From Bathynomus jamesi (Eukaryota > Arthropoda > Malacostraca > Isopoda > Cirolanidae), in contig JAJOZX010000925.1 in the NCBI GenBank assembly GCA_023014485.1, forward strand, positions 187,001-251,000: a stretch of 64,000 bases of DNA, given 5' to 3'. Of this stretch, positions 9,597-19,001 are shown piece after piece (positions within the stretch are counted from its first letter, which is position 1; the number at the start of each line of letters is the position of its first letter). Position numbers and translations under genes: made by a program. The notes beneath the pieces were generated by a model, which worked only from the letters and a program-made list of their open reading frames with translations, ran no database searches and was not told the origin of the DNA.

Positions 9597-11335
9597 CACT
9601 GGTCAATAAAGATTTTTCATCAGAGTAAAATTTGTGTTGGCTGGATAGCATTTTTCACGCTGATTCCAAAACTGCATTCAGATTTTTTCTAGTACGTATA
9701 GTTTTCAAGATGAAGGCATATATATAACTACACAGATTTAACCATTTTAAATAGGCAAAATACTAATATTTCAACATTTGATTGTGTTTATTTTATTGTG
9801 TTTTTTTAGTTTATTCATCTTATTTATTTCAATTATCTTAATTATACATCTTATGTATTTCAGGTGTGAGCTTTTACGTCTAGCAGCATTGTGATTCAGG
9901 CAACAACGCCGTCCAGTCCAAGAACTTGTTGTGTCAAGTTGGTGTACATTTTTTTTGAATTTATAGTTTGCTCAGGTCAGTCAACATGCCTCGACAATGT
10001 AAGAATGACCCCGACAAGTTCTGTTTCGTATGCAGCCAGTTGACAACTAAAACACAGCGACGAAGTATTACAACCGACATTAAGAAAATATACAAGCTAT
10101 ACTTTGGTTGCCATCTAGGTGACCAAGATAAACCATGGGCGCCACATCAAATCTGTTCTGGCTGTTCAAATGGATTACGTGATTGGCTTAACAAAAAGAA
10201 AGCTTCAATGCCATTTGCCATACCCATGATATGGAGGGAGCTGAGAAATCATCATGAAGACTGTTATTTTTGTAGTGTGAACTTAATGGGGTTTTCTGCC
10301 AAGAACAAACACCAGATTGTATATCCAAACTTGGATTCAGCACGTAGACCAGTAAAACATGATGAAACATTGCCCATTCCAATTCCCCCAAGTGATAGGC
10401 TAGATTCTATCATAGATGACATGGAAAGTGATGAAGGTGCAACTGGCGTTTCTGGACCATCTACAAAACCAGAGTACACTTTTGAAGGTAGACATTTAGA
10501 GCCTAAAACGTTAACCCAAGGACAGTTGAATGATCTTGTTAGAGACTTATCGCTTATTGCATAATGGTAATATAATGCCATCCATCCCCATTGCCCATTC
10601 CGTCCATCTAAAAGAGACATATGGCAATATGGATATACTACTTAAGGCAATCAAATACGACAGTCATCAATGGAATGTTTGTGGAGATCTAAAAGTTATA
10701 GGAATGCTTATGGGTATGCAGTCAGGATTCACAAATGGATATGTGAAAACTTTCTTGGAAGCAACAAGTCACCTGCGTATAAGGATGGAGTCAAGAACCT
10801 CCTTGATGCCTTCAAAGAAATGGAGTGTCGAATGTCGTTAAATATTCACTTCCTGCATTCCCACTTAGATTTCTTTCCTGAAAACCTTGGTGCAGTGAGT
10901 GACGAGCAAGTAGAGCGCTTCCATCAAGATATTCAGATGATGGAGAAGCGCTACCAAGGATATTGGAATGAAAGCATGATGGCGGACCATTGTTGGATGC
11001 TGTATCGTGACAATCCAGGCCAAATTTACAAAAGGAAATCACACTCACAGCGCTTTTAATAAAATAATGTATATATTCTTTATTTATAAATACATTGAAT
11101 AAAGTATATGATGTATTTGTTGTTTAGCATTCCTAAGTGTGATCTATACAATACATCCATAAATTTTCTTATAGCAATATCAAAAACTTAAAAATATCAA
11201 AACCAGTGTATCTATATAACTATACGTGCTAGAAACAAAATAAAACCAGATTCGGAATCAGCGCGAAAAATGCATTAAGAAAAGTGTGATCATGTTTGTG
11301 ATGAGAAAAAAAAGTTTCATTTTGTTGGCCAGTGT
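9597..11335 (+). mobile_element. CACTGG-ended DNA transposon, internally deleted (element T1)
   Basis: Left end CACTGGTCAATAAAG, right end (reverse complement) CACTGGCCAACAAAA. Similarity of the inverted ends continues for about 110-130 bp, including CACGCTGATTCC and AGTACGTATAGTT. TTA stands on both sides (9594-9596, 11336-11338). Removing the element and one TTA rejoins the LINE RT reading at its expected place, which confirms both ends. CACTR ends with 2-4 bp duplications are typical of the CMC superfamily; assignment to it is my inference. It carries a broken copy of the same protein as element T2 (18569-21757). Confidence 0.75.
9986..11059 (+). pseudogene. Cys-rich putative transposase of element T1, broken
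   Basis: Family not named with certainty; homologues recur in many arthropod genomes. From the ATG at 9986: FCFVCSQL (CxxC), then GDQDKPWAPHQICSGC (CxxC), FAIPMIWRE and CYFCSVN (CxxC), an acidic linker, and a stop at 10562. Downstream in another frame come IPIAHSVHLKETY, the strand with CGDLKVIGMLMGMQ, and in a third frame MSLNIHFLHSHLDFF, SDEQVERFHQDI, ending KRKSHSQRF at 11059. Compared with the T2 protein, two blocks are lost, including the region with the candidate first Asp and part of the CxxC insert. Candidate catalytic residues are Asp in CGDLK and Glu in SDEQVERFHQD. Not functional as it stands. Confidence 0.7.
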
Positions 11336-11445
11336 TATTCTTTCAAATATTTTAGTGAGATGAGATGAAAGCGACACTGGCCTATAGTTTTTGGCCTCGG
11401 ATCGATCTCCTTTATATATATTGGGACTATGTTCGCGCTCTTTTT
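11336..11445 (-). pseudogene. LINE family L, copy 1: displaced 5' part
   Basis: Minus strand reads ANIVPIY, then NYRPVSLSSHLTKIFERI with one frame adjustment, the start of the RT domain. It continues the frame interrupted at 9596. Upstream the LINE is truncated at a poly-T run near 11440. Confidence 0.75.
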
Positions 11446-11474
11446 TTTTTTAACTGCAAATAACGCACAGTATA

Positions 11475-11733
11475 ATTAATGTAAAGAACGATGCTTGTGT
11501 AGAAGAGCGTCCCCACAAGATGAGGAGAGAGAACGAGCAAATGAAAAATGAGGCTCGTATGTAGGAGAATTACGACTTATGACTGATCGAGGACCTTGGT
11601 GTAGTGGTTAGCATATCCGACCGACAATTGGATAATCCCGGGTTCGATTCCTGGGAGGTGCCTCATTTTTCATTTGCTCGTTCTCTCTCCTCATCTTGTG
11701 CGGACGCTCTTCTACACAAGCGTCGTTCTTTAC

Positions 11734-11739
<6 letters not shown>
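11475..11739. repeat. Foldback with 79 bp arms and a tRNA-like loop
   Basis: Arms 11475-11553 and 11661-11739 are inverted copies with about two mismatches. The ~107 bp loop contains a tRNA-like sequence (11590-11662). The right arm runs straight into (TA)n. It may be a tRNA-derived SINE plus an inverted partial copy of its own body. Confidence 0.75.
11590..11662 (+). other. tRNA-like sequence with A and B box
   Basis: A-box region TGGTGTAGTGG and B box GGTTCGATTCC are intact, and D, anticodon and T stems can be drawn. The acceptor stem pairs poorly (about four of seven fail) and position 33 is C rather than T, so this is a SINE head or tRNA pseudogene, not a working tRNA. The triplet in the anticodon position would be GAC. 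Confidence 0.6.
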
Positions 11740-11823
<84 letters not shown>

Positions 11824-11923
11824 ATTATTTCACGAAAGTAACACGTGAATAATATTTATGATGAAAATAACCACGCAGGAAAAAGGAAATACAGAGAATG
11901 GTGTGTTTCCTTTTCCTTCGTGG

Positions 11924-12013
<90 letters not shown>

Positions 12014-12019
12014 TGGTGG

Positions 12020-12085
<66 letters not shown>
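11740..12085. repeat. Long (TA)n tract with embedded PLE terminus
   Basis: TA repeats at ~11740-11818, ~11926-12010 and ~12025-12082. Between the first two, 11820-11926 contains GTGTTTCCTTTTCCTTCGTGGTTAT with an inverted partner just upstream; this phrase also follows the hammerhead motif at the PLE end near 23.5 kb. TTAGTGGTGGACCG occurs twice, before the third tract and just after it. Confidence 0.7.
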
Positions 12086-12570
12086 TAGTGGTGGACCGGA
12101 TACCTGCATCCACATTATTTTTAACATCCGCATCCGCACTTCTGACTGCGGATGTTATGCGGATATTACCTCTAATAAATTATGCAATTTACAATTAAAT
12201 TAGCTTATAAAGTAACTTACAAGGCCCAGTCATGCACATTTCATGTAAAGTATTAATTATTAATGAACAAACAAATATATAAACCTCATAACATAAATAC
12301 GTGGTAACACAGAAAATTGAATGAAACTTGTTTCATTGAATTTTCTGTGGCTGAAACTCTTGAGAAAGTTATTTTTATCATAATGAAAACATTAATATTA
12401 ATTTTAATTCTTATGCATTGCCTGCCATAATAGTAATATCACGAAATTTGAAAAATTATGTCATATATTCATAATTCTATATTATATTGATAGATTAACT
12501 AAATATCCGCATCTGCGGATACTGAAATTAAGAATCCGCATCCGCAGATGTTGAAAAACTGACATCCAAT
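12086..12570. repeat. Possible hAT-like non-autonomous element
   Basis: Begins TTAGTGGTGGACCGGATA and has repeated ATCCGCATCCGC-type words at both sides (12125-12165, 12505-12550). A short palindrome lies at ~12311-12350. A matching right terminal repeat was not found, so the limits are uncertain. A related TAGTGATGTACCGAT end is at ~26.38 kb. Confidence 0.35.
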
Positions 12571-12572
12571 AA

Positions 12573-13060
12573 CCGTACAGAACTCCGAATTTTAGAATCT
12601 TTGTACATCTATAGAAACAAACCCTCCCTTAATAATAATAGCTCATCCTACAAATTACAACTCTTTTAAACTAACCAACCGTTTTTCACAGACATACCCT
12701 TTCTAATCCTCTGACCATCCAGTATTCCCTTAGACTTTGCCAAGTATGGAGGTGGATGTAAACATTGTGTATTTACCTATTGAGGTAATTTAATTTTAGT
12801 TTTTATAGTGATGAAATTTAATTTAATTTTAGTTTTTATAGTGATGAAATTTAAATGATTTTAATTTTGTATTGATGCAATTTTCATTTTGCTTTAAGGT
12901 TTTAATTTTAATGGTTTTAATATTGTATTGATGTAACTTTCACTTTTCAATTTTGTTTTAAGGTTTTAAGACTTAACTCACTGATGATGACAAAAGATTT
13001 GTCGAAACGTCTGATGTACAAATAAATGAAAATGTTTGCCGTTGTGTTGATCCTTCTTTT
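12573..13060 (+). pseudogene. PLE remnant: end of GIY-YIG domain plus 3' region
   Basis: TELRILESLYIYRNKPSLN matches the last helix of PLE GIY-YIG domains (compare LRILESLYIKTLTPSLN at ~3.15 kb). A stop follows near 12668, then ~300 bp of non-coding 3' sequence and a hammerhead-like motif at 12977-13013. The right end meets (TA)n. Everything 5' is missing. Confidence 0.7.
12977..13013 (+). ncRNA. Hammerhead-like ribozyme motif
   Basis: CTGATGA followed by GACAAA-AGA-TTTGTC (6 bp stem II) and GAAACGTC. All core positions visible in the canonical hammerhead (CUGAUGA, GAAA) are intact, making this the best-preserved ribozyme core of the window. Confidence 0.7.
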
Positions 13061-13083
13061 CATATATAATATATATATATATC
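13061..13083. repeat. (TA)n tract at PLE end
   Basis: Short TA run between the PLE 3' end and a 23 bp-arm hairpin. Confidence 0.8.
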
Positions 13084-13084
13084 C

Positions 13085-13141
13085 CAGATATCCCATTTTG
13101 TGACTGGAAACAGTGTTCCCAGTCACAAAATGGGATATCTG
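13085..13141. repeat. Perfect short hairpin
   Basis: Arms CAGATATCCCATTTTGTGAC and its complement continue to 23 bp each with an 11-base loop, without mismatch. No TIR or target duplication is evident. Confidence 0.8.
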
Positions 13142-13827
13142 CCAATTAAATTATAGGTGATAGAAGGAAGAATAAGTCTTTTCAGCCAGAAAACGCATTT
13201 CGCCGATTTTGTCGCCTTATCCCCTTCTCCCGCTGTGCTACTCGTATATTCTCAATGCAAACACAAACGGTAAATTGTGGCTGTATTTTATTTAAATGGC
13301 CGGAATATGGTTTGATATAATTAATACTTTCGAAAAGAGTCCATGCGTGTATTCCTTCAAAAGTTGTATTGATGCGTTTCTTTTTCTTTATTTAAAATAA
13401 GAACTGTAGCCTTACGACCCGAAGACGAATTTGACACGTTCTTACATTAATTATATTTTTTCCAATTTGGTCCTGTATGTACCATTTTCAGTTACTAGTT
13501 ATCTCAAATTGGATTACTTTAAGGTGTATATATATATATATATATATATATATTTTTCCTTTCGGAAAAACACTTTCCATCTTCCGTGATCTAAAAATAA
13601 AAACGCATTTCAACGTCCTTGGGACAAAACGGTCCCAAAAGATATGAAATACATTAGTATTACTGGTTATGCTTCCTACCAAACAGAGAGAATCGAGTAC
13701 CTTCCTTACTTACGAGTTACCACATTACTTTCAAATTTATTTCTATGAATGATAGAGGAAGTGGTTTATTTTTTAAACACAGAGAGATTATTTGTTTGAG
13801 ATTTGTGTTTTTTTCTTGTTTACACTT
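13142..13827. other. No gene seen
   Basis: AT-rich; contains a (TA)n tract at ~13528-13552. No coding signal. Confidence 0.5.
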
Positions 13828-14165
13828 ATAAATGTCCTGACTGCGATGGAGGGTACGTTGGTTGTTCCACCCGACAGTTTAAAATACGAACGCACAAAAT
13901 AATTTTCGGGTTCGAGTTACTCAGCGACCGCTTTTTCTCGTCCTGCTCCGTCAAAAAGCAGCCTCCGCCTCCTCCTTTCTGATTTTAGAATAACAGACCG
14001 TACTTCCAACAACGAATTTAAAATTCTCCAATCCCTATACCAGTGGTTCCCAAACTCGGGTCGCGGCGTTCCTCAAGTAGGGTCGCGAAGGGACACTATA
14101 TTCACTATTCCTAAACTCACTTTATATTTATATACATAATTAAATTTTATCATAAGCCCGAGAGT

Positions 14166-14197
<32 letters not shown>

Positions 14198-14300
14198 GCA
14201 GCAAAAAAAAGGTAGGGAACCAGTGACCTTATACACTATATTCTGAGAGCGAGAACCATTTTCAATGACTACTACTAGTCATTTGCTGAACTCGCTATAG
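13828..14300 (+). pseudogene. PLE GIY-YIG remnant interrupted by a hAT MITE
   Basis: Frames read KCPDCDGGYVGCSTRQFK and RTHK, the GIY-YIG strand pair with a CxxC and the Arg-containing helix, then ...NEFKILQSLY. The sequence breaks at the 14041-14226 MITE and resumes as LYSESEPFSMTTTSHLL, the usual C-terminal extension. Frame changes make it non-functional. Confidence 0.65.
14041..14226. repeat. hAT MITE, 186 bp
   Basis: Left end CAGTGGTTCCCAAAC, right end GGGAACCAGTGA (mutated from the expected complement). Flanked by the 8 bp CCCTATAC (14033-14040) and CCTTATAC (14227-14234), one mismatch. The 8 bp duplication and end sequence are those of hAT elements. It splits a PLE nuclease remnant, giving relative ages. 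Confidence 0.8.
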
Positions 14301-14699
14301 TAAATTAATCTGTTATAATTATTGCCCATTCATTCTAATGTTTAATTTTTTGGTTTGCAATTTGTAATTTTCTAATGCTCTAAATTTTACTGGGTTAAAG
14401 TTTATTTAGTCGATCTAATATACTTAATTCAATAATAATAATAATAATAATAATAATTCAATCTTTGTGATTAAAAATAAATATTACAAAATTTTTTAAC
14501 AGAACATTTATTTTTCCTGTGTAGTTTGGCCCTTAAGCTTTAGGCTTTACTGGGCTACTTCTCACTTTATACTAATGAAACTAGAATTAGTATAGAGTAT
14601 TCGTCTATGATCTATACTTTACAATAATATAAACGAGTATCGGATCATTAATTATGCCACACTTTCAAGAAATATTTAGGAATCGATGGATTTAACTCG
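14301..14699. other. No gene seen
   Basis: AT-rich. Includes an (AAT)n run at ~14430-14457. Confidence 0.5.
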
Positions 14700-15210
14700 G
14701 ATTTAAATGAAACTTTGCACAGTTACTGTGGAAGGGAAATTTCTTTTGAGAAGGTCACCACATACCCAAAGCGTCCTTCCCTTTGCGAAATTACGTCGCG
14801 AATCCGTAAATGTATTTTCTTATCAATGCCTACTACGCCCTTCCGATAAAATTGTATCGGGTTTCACTGCATCGATTGAACATCTAGCTTTTAGAGCTTA
14901 CAGTTTCTTGGGATTTTCTTTGAATATCGCGTCCATTTGATACGCATAAAAGAAGAAATAATAAGAATTGAGGTCAGGTGACAGAGTAGGTCATGCGAGA
15001 CCACTGTCGTGAAGGTGGGGGAGAGTACCTTTTTAACAAGATTCTCGAGCCAGAAGTTTCACGCGAAAACGTCGAAAATGATATTTGCTGTATGAGATCT
15101 TGGGCCGCCCTGCTGAAACCAGATTCTGTTTATATTACTGCGTGGGCCCGTAATAAAATGGGGTCAACTATTTTTTTGACGGTACGGAAGTAAACATTTC
15201 GTCCGCCGTC
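14700..15210 (-). pseudogene. Very decayed Tc1/mariner-type transposase
   Basis: Read from 15210 downward. WFQQGGPRSHTANIIFD matches the second-Asp region WFQQDGAxxHTA of mariner-like transposases, with the Asp changed to Gly. A later segment (about 14985) reads TLSPDLNSYYFFFYA, recalling the SPDLxPxDFFLWG motif. Several stops and frameshifts intervene. No convincing terminal repeats were found. Confidence 0.4.
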
Positions 15211-15368
15211 GTTCCAATTAAGACTGGGTCAAAGATCGCAAGCCAGAAGTTGTTATAAAAATTACGCTCATTTTTTTTTAGTTGTTAAATTTTTCCAAAC
15301 GAACGATAATTTTTCATAACTAACCTTTGCACAGTACAAAAGACAAGGATAAATACAAGTGAAATAGA

Positions 15369-15510
15369 GGGTGTTTCAAAAGTCTGCACTCATAGGAAAT
15401 ACTATACAGTATAATTGAAAAATAATTATTCCTATTACTCCGGCCATTTGAAACAAGTCCGGAATCATAGGAATATTTATTTTTCAATTATATTATTTTA
15501 TATAATATAC
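15369..15510. repeat. Palindromic stretch, possible mariner-derived MITE
   Basis: GGGTGTTTCAAAAGTCT-like start at 15369, then inverted arms ~15408-15447 and ~15465-15505 that pair TAATTGAAAAATAATTATTCC with its near complement. It resembles a collapsed MITE. Confidence 0.4.
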
Positions 15511-15554
15511 CTTGGTTAACCTTAGTTTTGCTTCCGCTGGAATTGTTCATTCTG

Positions 15555-15665
15555 ACGAAGGTCAAGCTCGTCACTCCACCTTAAACCTACAATTTAACGT
15601 GGATTCCGAGCCACGCCCCACCAGCAGCAGTTAAGCGTCTTAACCACTAGGCTACCCAGGGTACA
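15555..15665 (-). repeat. tRNA-derived SINE fragment
   Basis: Minus strand has GGGTAGCCTAGTGGTTAAGAC (A-box type) followed ~35 bp later by GGCTCGGAATCC, a decayed B box. The downstream part ACGAGCTTGACCTTCGTC is also present in the LINE L 3' ends, which suggests that the SINE shares the LINE's 3' tail. Confidence 0.5.
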
Positions 15666-15699
15666 AATTTATCTACCAACCAACTTCTTAATTGTGTGG

Positions 15700-15825
15700 A
15701 AGAATGAACAGCTGGGTTTTGCTGCGTGCCGGCTGGCGTCATCGGGTCTCGATCACAGGACCGATGGACTCGTAGTCAGCGACACTAACCACTGCGCCAC
15801 CGACGCTATTTCGCGTGTATGTATA
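15700..15825 (-). repeat. tRNA-derived SINE head
   Basis: Minus strand shows GGTGGCGCAGTGGTTAG (A box) and TGATCGAGACCC (B box) at tRNA spacing. It lies just beyond the 3' end of LINE L copy 2, separated by a short (TA)n. Confidence 0.55.
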
Positions 15826-15841
15826 TATATATATATATATA

Positions 15842-16978
15842 ACCTCGTTCAGGTTCCGTGTGTTGGTCTCTCTTCACACGAAGGTCAAGCTGGTGGCCCC
15901 GCCTCTAGTCCTGGCTTGGTGGAGGAGCGAGTTGCTCTCTTGCGCTCTCCACCGCACATAACCAGGTACACCCGGCTCATCTAGTACCGTCCTGAGCCAG
16001 GCGTCTAGTCTTGTCTTCTCGCGAAGACTTCAACTTTGACCCCTGTAACGTTTCTGAGGTCCTTAGGAAGCTGGTTAAGAAGTCTTGGCCCCTTGACAAC
16101 CAAGCTATTTTCCTTCAGTGTTGAGGAGGTCCCTTGTCGGGCCTTTAGTTTGGGAACACTACATATTCTGCCTTTCCTGTTGTCCAGCGTAGTTTGGATG
16201 GTAATTGGGTTTAGTTTGAGGTTTGGTACCAGTTTTCGATCATTTTCCATATATAGATTATGGTATACCTCTCTCTTCTTCTTTCCAGGGAGTACAGATT
16301 TAGTTTACCTAGTCTTTCCCAGTAGTCGAGTTCTTTGCAGCCATCAATCTTTGCTGTGAAATGTGTCTGCGTTTCTTCTAGCTTATTAATTTCTTCCTTT
16401 TTATATGGGGACGTCAAAACTGAGCAGTATTCAAGTTTTGGTATGATTAGCGTTCTCAGCAGGGGAATCATTACTGTCTTATCCCTCCTTTTGAACGTTC
16501 TTAGTACCTGTCCCGTGACTCTTTTTGCTTTGTTTTTTGCTATCTGATTTTGTCTCAAATTTGGCATCATCGGTCACTACTACCCCCAAGTCGACCGCTT
16601 TCGTACTTCTCTGAATTTCCTGTCTATCTGGAGCGCGATATGTAGTCTAAGTTCCTCATTTCTACTATAATCTCAAGAGCTGAAATTTCTCGGTGTTAAA
16701 AGTCATATTGTTGTCTTCTGACTATTTGTATATTTTGTTCGTGTCCCTCTGCAAGGCCTCCACTTCATTTGCATCGCTGATTTTTCTGATGATCTTTGTA
16801 TCGTCCGCAAAGGGTGTTACTATACTGTTGATATTTACTCTACTGTCTATGTTTGTTAGCATGATAATGAACAGGAGTGGGGCCAGTACTGTACCTTGTG
16901 GTGCTGAGCTGCGTACTTCTGATTCTGATGATGATACACCTTGAATTTTGACGACCTGTAGACGTTCTCTGAGGAAGT

Positions 16979-16980
<2 letters not shown>
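15842..16980 (-). pseudogene. LINE family L, copy 2: RT palm to 3' end
   Basis: From 16980 down: VVKIQGVSSSESEVRSSAPQG, GTVLAPLLFIIML, FADDTKIIRKIS (catalytic FADD), then thumb and C-terminal motifs LIIPKLEYCSVLTSPYKKEE, WERLGKLNLYSLERRRERYT, LKARQGTSSTLKE. The 5' side is cut at a (TA)n tract inside the RT. Frame changes near 16570 and 16690 inactivate it. Same family as 8205-9596 and 44835-47400. Confidence 0.85.

Positions 16981-17052
<72 letters not shown>
16981..17052. repeat. (TA)n tract
   Basis: Replaces the expected continuation of the LINE RT and leads directly into a MITE at 17055. Confidence 0.9.
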
Positions 17053-17054
<2 letters not shown>

Positions 17055-17056
<2 letters not shown>

Positions 17057-17666
17057 TCCTCCCCAGATTTACGAACGAGTTACGTTCCTGAAAACCCGTT
17101 CGTAAATCGAACCCTATTTTCCCACTGACTCCCATTATAAAAGTTGAAAAGTTCCTACGAACAAAAATCACTTCCCAGAACGTCTTAAAATGCTACAAAA
17201 ACATGTTTTTACCCACAATGTTTGCTGTAAACAATGTTTTTAGATCTCTACAATAATAAATATATATGAAATATGAATAATAAAAGCAGTTAAGTAAAAT
17301 TGTAGATTAATGTTGCTTCCAACCATTAATGACAGAGACCATTCACAATAGTAAAGACAAAATATTTTGTCTTTACTGTAAGTGAATAATGTTCAGTAAT
17401 GAAGGTCTTAAATACATCTAAATACATTTAAATACATTTAAAACATTTTATATGGTTTAATTTTATTTTTTAGTAATATTTACTACTACCAAAAATATTG
17501 CAGTCACCTTCAGACATCCGTTGATGCTACGAAAAAAAATCCAAATTTAATGAACAATTTTGTTCGTAACTTTGAATTTTTCGTTCGTAAATCAAGCCTT
17601 CGGACAAAATTTTTTTGTTCGTAACTTCGAAAATTCGTACAGCGAGCGTTCGTAAATCGGGGGAGT
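17055..17666. repeat. MITE with GATTTACGAACG ends
   Basis: Left end CAGTCCTCCCCAGATTTACG and right end (complement) CACTCCCCCGATTTACGAAC, with further CGTTCGTAAAT repeats in both sub-terminal regions. About 610 bp, non-coding. The ends recall pogo/Tigger-type DNA elements; the superfamily is uncertain. Confidence 0.6.
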
Positions 17667-17742
17667 GTATTTCCTTCGATTCCGGACTTCCGAAATATCG
17701 TATTTCTCTGTACAAATACTTATGAGCGCCATTATATACACA

Positions 17743-17892
17743 CACTCGGACCTCGTTAATTGGACACTCAGTATTTCGGATATCGCGATAATTCGGTTAT
17801 TTTTCTGCGTGTCGAAATATCAGAAAAATTTCACCAAATCTTTCATACGCAGAAAAATATCCGAATTATCGCGATATCCGAAATACCAAGTG

Positions 17893-17893
<1 letters not shown>
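17743..17893. repeat. Foldback MITE, 150 bp
   Basis: Ends CACTCGG / CCAAGTG, arms at ~17769-17812 and ~17846-17888 pair TATTTCGGATATCGCGATAA with its complement. Followed by (TA)n(GA)n at 17892-17925. Pogo-like ends are possible. Confidence 0.55.
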
Positions 17894-17924
<31 letters not shown>

Positions 17925-17925
17925 A

Positions 17926-18436
17926 TCCTTGAATCTTATTAAAATGATGACGTGAATGAATGTAAATGAAAACCGTGAATCATTTTTTGCACCGATCAAT
18001 ATTTGTGGAGAAGCAATTTTTAAAAGCTCTCCTCCATATTTGCATATAATGAACGCGTAATTACAGTGATTGCCTGCAGCTAAGTACTGAGAGAAAGTCA
18101 TTTCCTTAAAGTCTTTTTAAAAAAATAAAATAAAATAATGAATAGATACGTTTGTGCAGTCCTTGTAACGAGTGCATTTTTGCGTTTCATTCATCGACCG
18201 ATGGTCGAACGAAGCTAATAGATGAAGTCCTTTCAGACGTCGTTTATCCCCGCGAAGTCGTTGTATACAAAACTCAGCAGGAATAAAAAGAGCGCGTGAC
18301 AAATTCTGGAACGTACTACGTAAAACGGGACCTGGTATCGTCGCATTTGTCGCGAGGAGACTGCGCGTGCTGTCACGCTTCACAATGTAGTACATTAATT
18401 AACCACTGGAATAAGCAAAAATGGGTTAGAAGTTCT
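17926..18436. other. No recognised gene
   Basis: A 92-residue minus-strand frame (18117-18395) has no family resemblance I can see. Probably not coding. Confidence 0.4.
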
Positions 18437-19001
18437 TTTAATCAAACGCAATTTTATATATTTTACTAATTTCATCATCAATGAACTCTGGGCTACAAAT
18501 TCGTAAACATCTTAGGAACGAAGTAGAAAAAACGGTTCGTTTTACGTTAATGTGGTGAGCCGAATAATCACCGTGTAACACAAAATTTGTCCATGAGTTA
18601 AAACTATTATTTTCTGATTTTTTAGGGCATAAATAAGTAAAAATGAGCAGTCACCAAGTTCAGACTTCGGTTCTGAGTTCATGAGATCGATTTATTGATT
18701 TTTTGCCATTTTTGCTTATTAATTTAAGGGTTTTTCACACTATCTGCTTTTAAATCAAATGAATCCTGTTAAGTATAATTTTAATTGATGTTAACACGAT
18801 TATTATGATAAATCAATGATGAAAAATGAAGTTCTCCAGGCCCCGTCTTTAGAAATGAAAATAAAAAGAAGGAAACGAGTAGGGAATAATTATGTATTAT
18901 AATATGTTAATACACAGACAGTGATGCAGAGCGTTGATAAAGAGTATTGCTACGGAGAATTGATACAGAATTGATACAAAAATTCTAGCGTTATAGTTTA
19001 A

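Noticed and set aside
11590..11662. Functional tRNA-Val
   Set aside because: Position 33 is not T and the acceptor stem does not pair, so a SINE head or pseudogene is likelier.
11845..12203. Open frames of alternating Tyr-Ile
   Set aside because: Pure translation of (TA)n microsatellite; the same applies to similar frames at 34024, 40031 and 58619.
18117..18395. 92-residue minus-strand frame as a host exon
   Set aside because: No recognisable domain, no splice pattern I can support.
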